Shown here: positions 40,022 through 40,071 of the stretch, one piece after another
Layout: the number at the start of each line of letters is the position of its first letter
Position numbering within the stretch: position 1 is the stretch's first letter
Assembly: GCF_001435575.1 (NCBI RefSeq)
Contig: NZ_AZEA01000021.1
Location: 1 to 40,071 of the forward strand
Length of the DNA stretch: 40,071 nt
DNA from: Lentilactobacillus sunkii DSM 19904
Lineage (GTDB): Bacteria; Bacillota; Bacilli; Lactobacillales; Lactobacillaceae
Reading direction: 5' to 3'
The notes under the pieces: generated by a model
Seen by the model: only the letters and a program-made list of their open reading frames with translations
Database searches by the model: none
Told to the model about the DNA's origin: nothing
Made by a program: the position numbers and the translations under genes

Positions 40022-40071
40022 AGTTTGAAAGGCATTTTACCGGCTCTTCGTCAACTGTTGTTGGTGAATCC

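Overview
The window looks like chromosome from a low-to-mid GC heterofermentative lactic acid bacterium of the Lentilactobacillus type (buchneri/hilgardii/parabuchneri group). The grounds are an arginine deiminase (arc) cluster with ornithine carbamoyltransferase and an ArcD antiporter, an Spx paralogue, RNase Y, an LtaS-type synthase, a choloylglycine-hydrolase-family enzyme, strong AGGAGG ribosome binding sites, many TTG starts and short bidirectional terminators. The genus is inferred from gene content and protein style, not from a search. I see no prophage, insertion sequence, CRISPR array, tRNA or rRNA.

Layout. 1-6000: arc cluster arcB-arcC-arcD-arcT and a Crp/Fnr regulator (arcR); arcA is not in the window. 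6061-9777: a TauE/SafE permease, a HAD phosphatase, and a DUF2252-DsrE gene pair on the minus strand. 9923-12996: O6-methylguanine methyltransferase, a SAM methyltransferase, an XRE regulator and a membrane-anchored alpha/beta hydrolase. 13083-20428: RNase Y, a small membrane protein, a 5'-nucleotidase-type phosphoesterase, a Na+/H+ antiporter, an Spx paralogue without the CXXC switch, and a Cof-type HAD phosphatase. 20546-25613: a secreted M10-like metalloprotease, a 635-base intergenic region with a large inverted, structured element pair, nucleoside hydrolase, a PrsW-like protease and ferredoxin-NADP reductase. 25660-30873 (minus strand): an LtaS-type synthase, a K+ channel and a short UvrA, probably one operon. 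31038-40021: histidine phosphatase, GNAT, acyltransferase, NlpC/P60 endopeptidase, MMPL transporter, Ntn amidase, GH73 glucosaminidase, TerC protein and thioredoxin.

How genes fit together. ArcB, ArcC and ArcD turn citrulline into ornithine, ATP, CO2 and ammonia and exchange ornithine for arginine; ArcT and ArcR are the usual accessory genes. LtaS, GH73, NlpC/P60, the acyltransferase and perhaps MMPL are cell-envelope genes. Spx, thioredoxin, ferredoxin-NADP reductase and DsrE form a loose redox theme, but they are not one operon.

Main unusual signals. (1) Five copies (A-E) of a ~124-133-nt structured intergenic element. They share end boxes (AGAGTGTGA... and ...ACACGTTTCGACTATGT), while their stems differ in sequence but still pair. 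Four of the five start at or within about 8 nt of the stop codon of the upstream gene on the same strand; the fifth is at the window edge and predicts the same. (2) A second structured family in two inverted copies (21888-22031 and 22187-22338) with perfect compensatory stem changes, plus an exact 25-bp inverted repeat. (3) An Spx with both switch cysteines replaced by serine. (4) A K+ channel gene whose well-placed Shine-Dalgarno is followed by AUA, not AUG.
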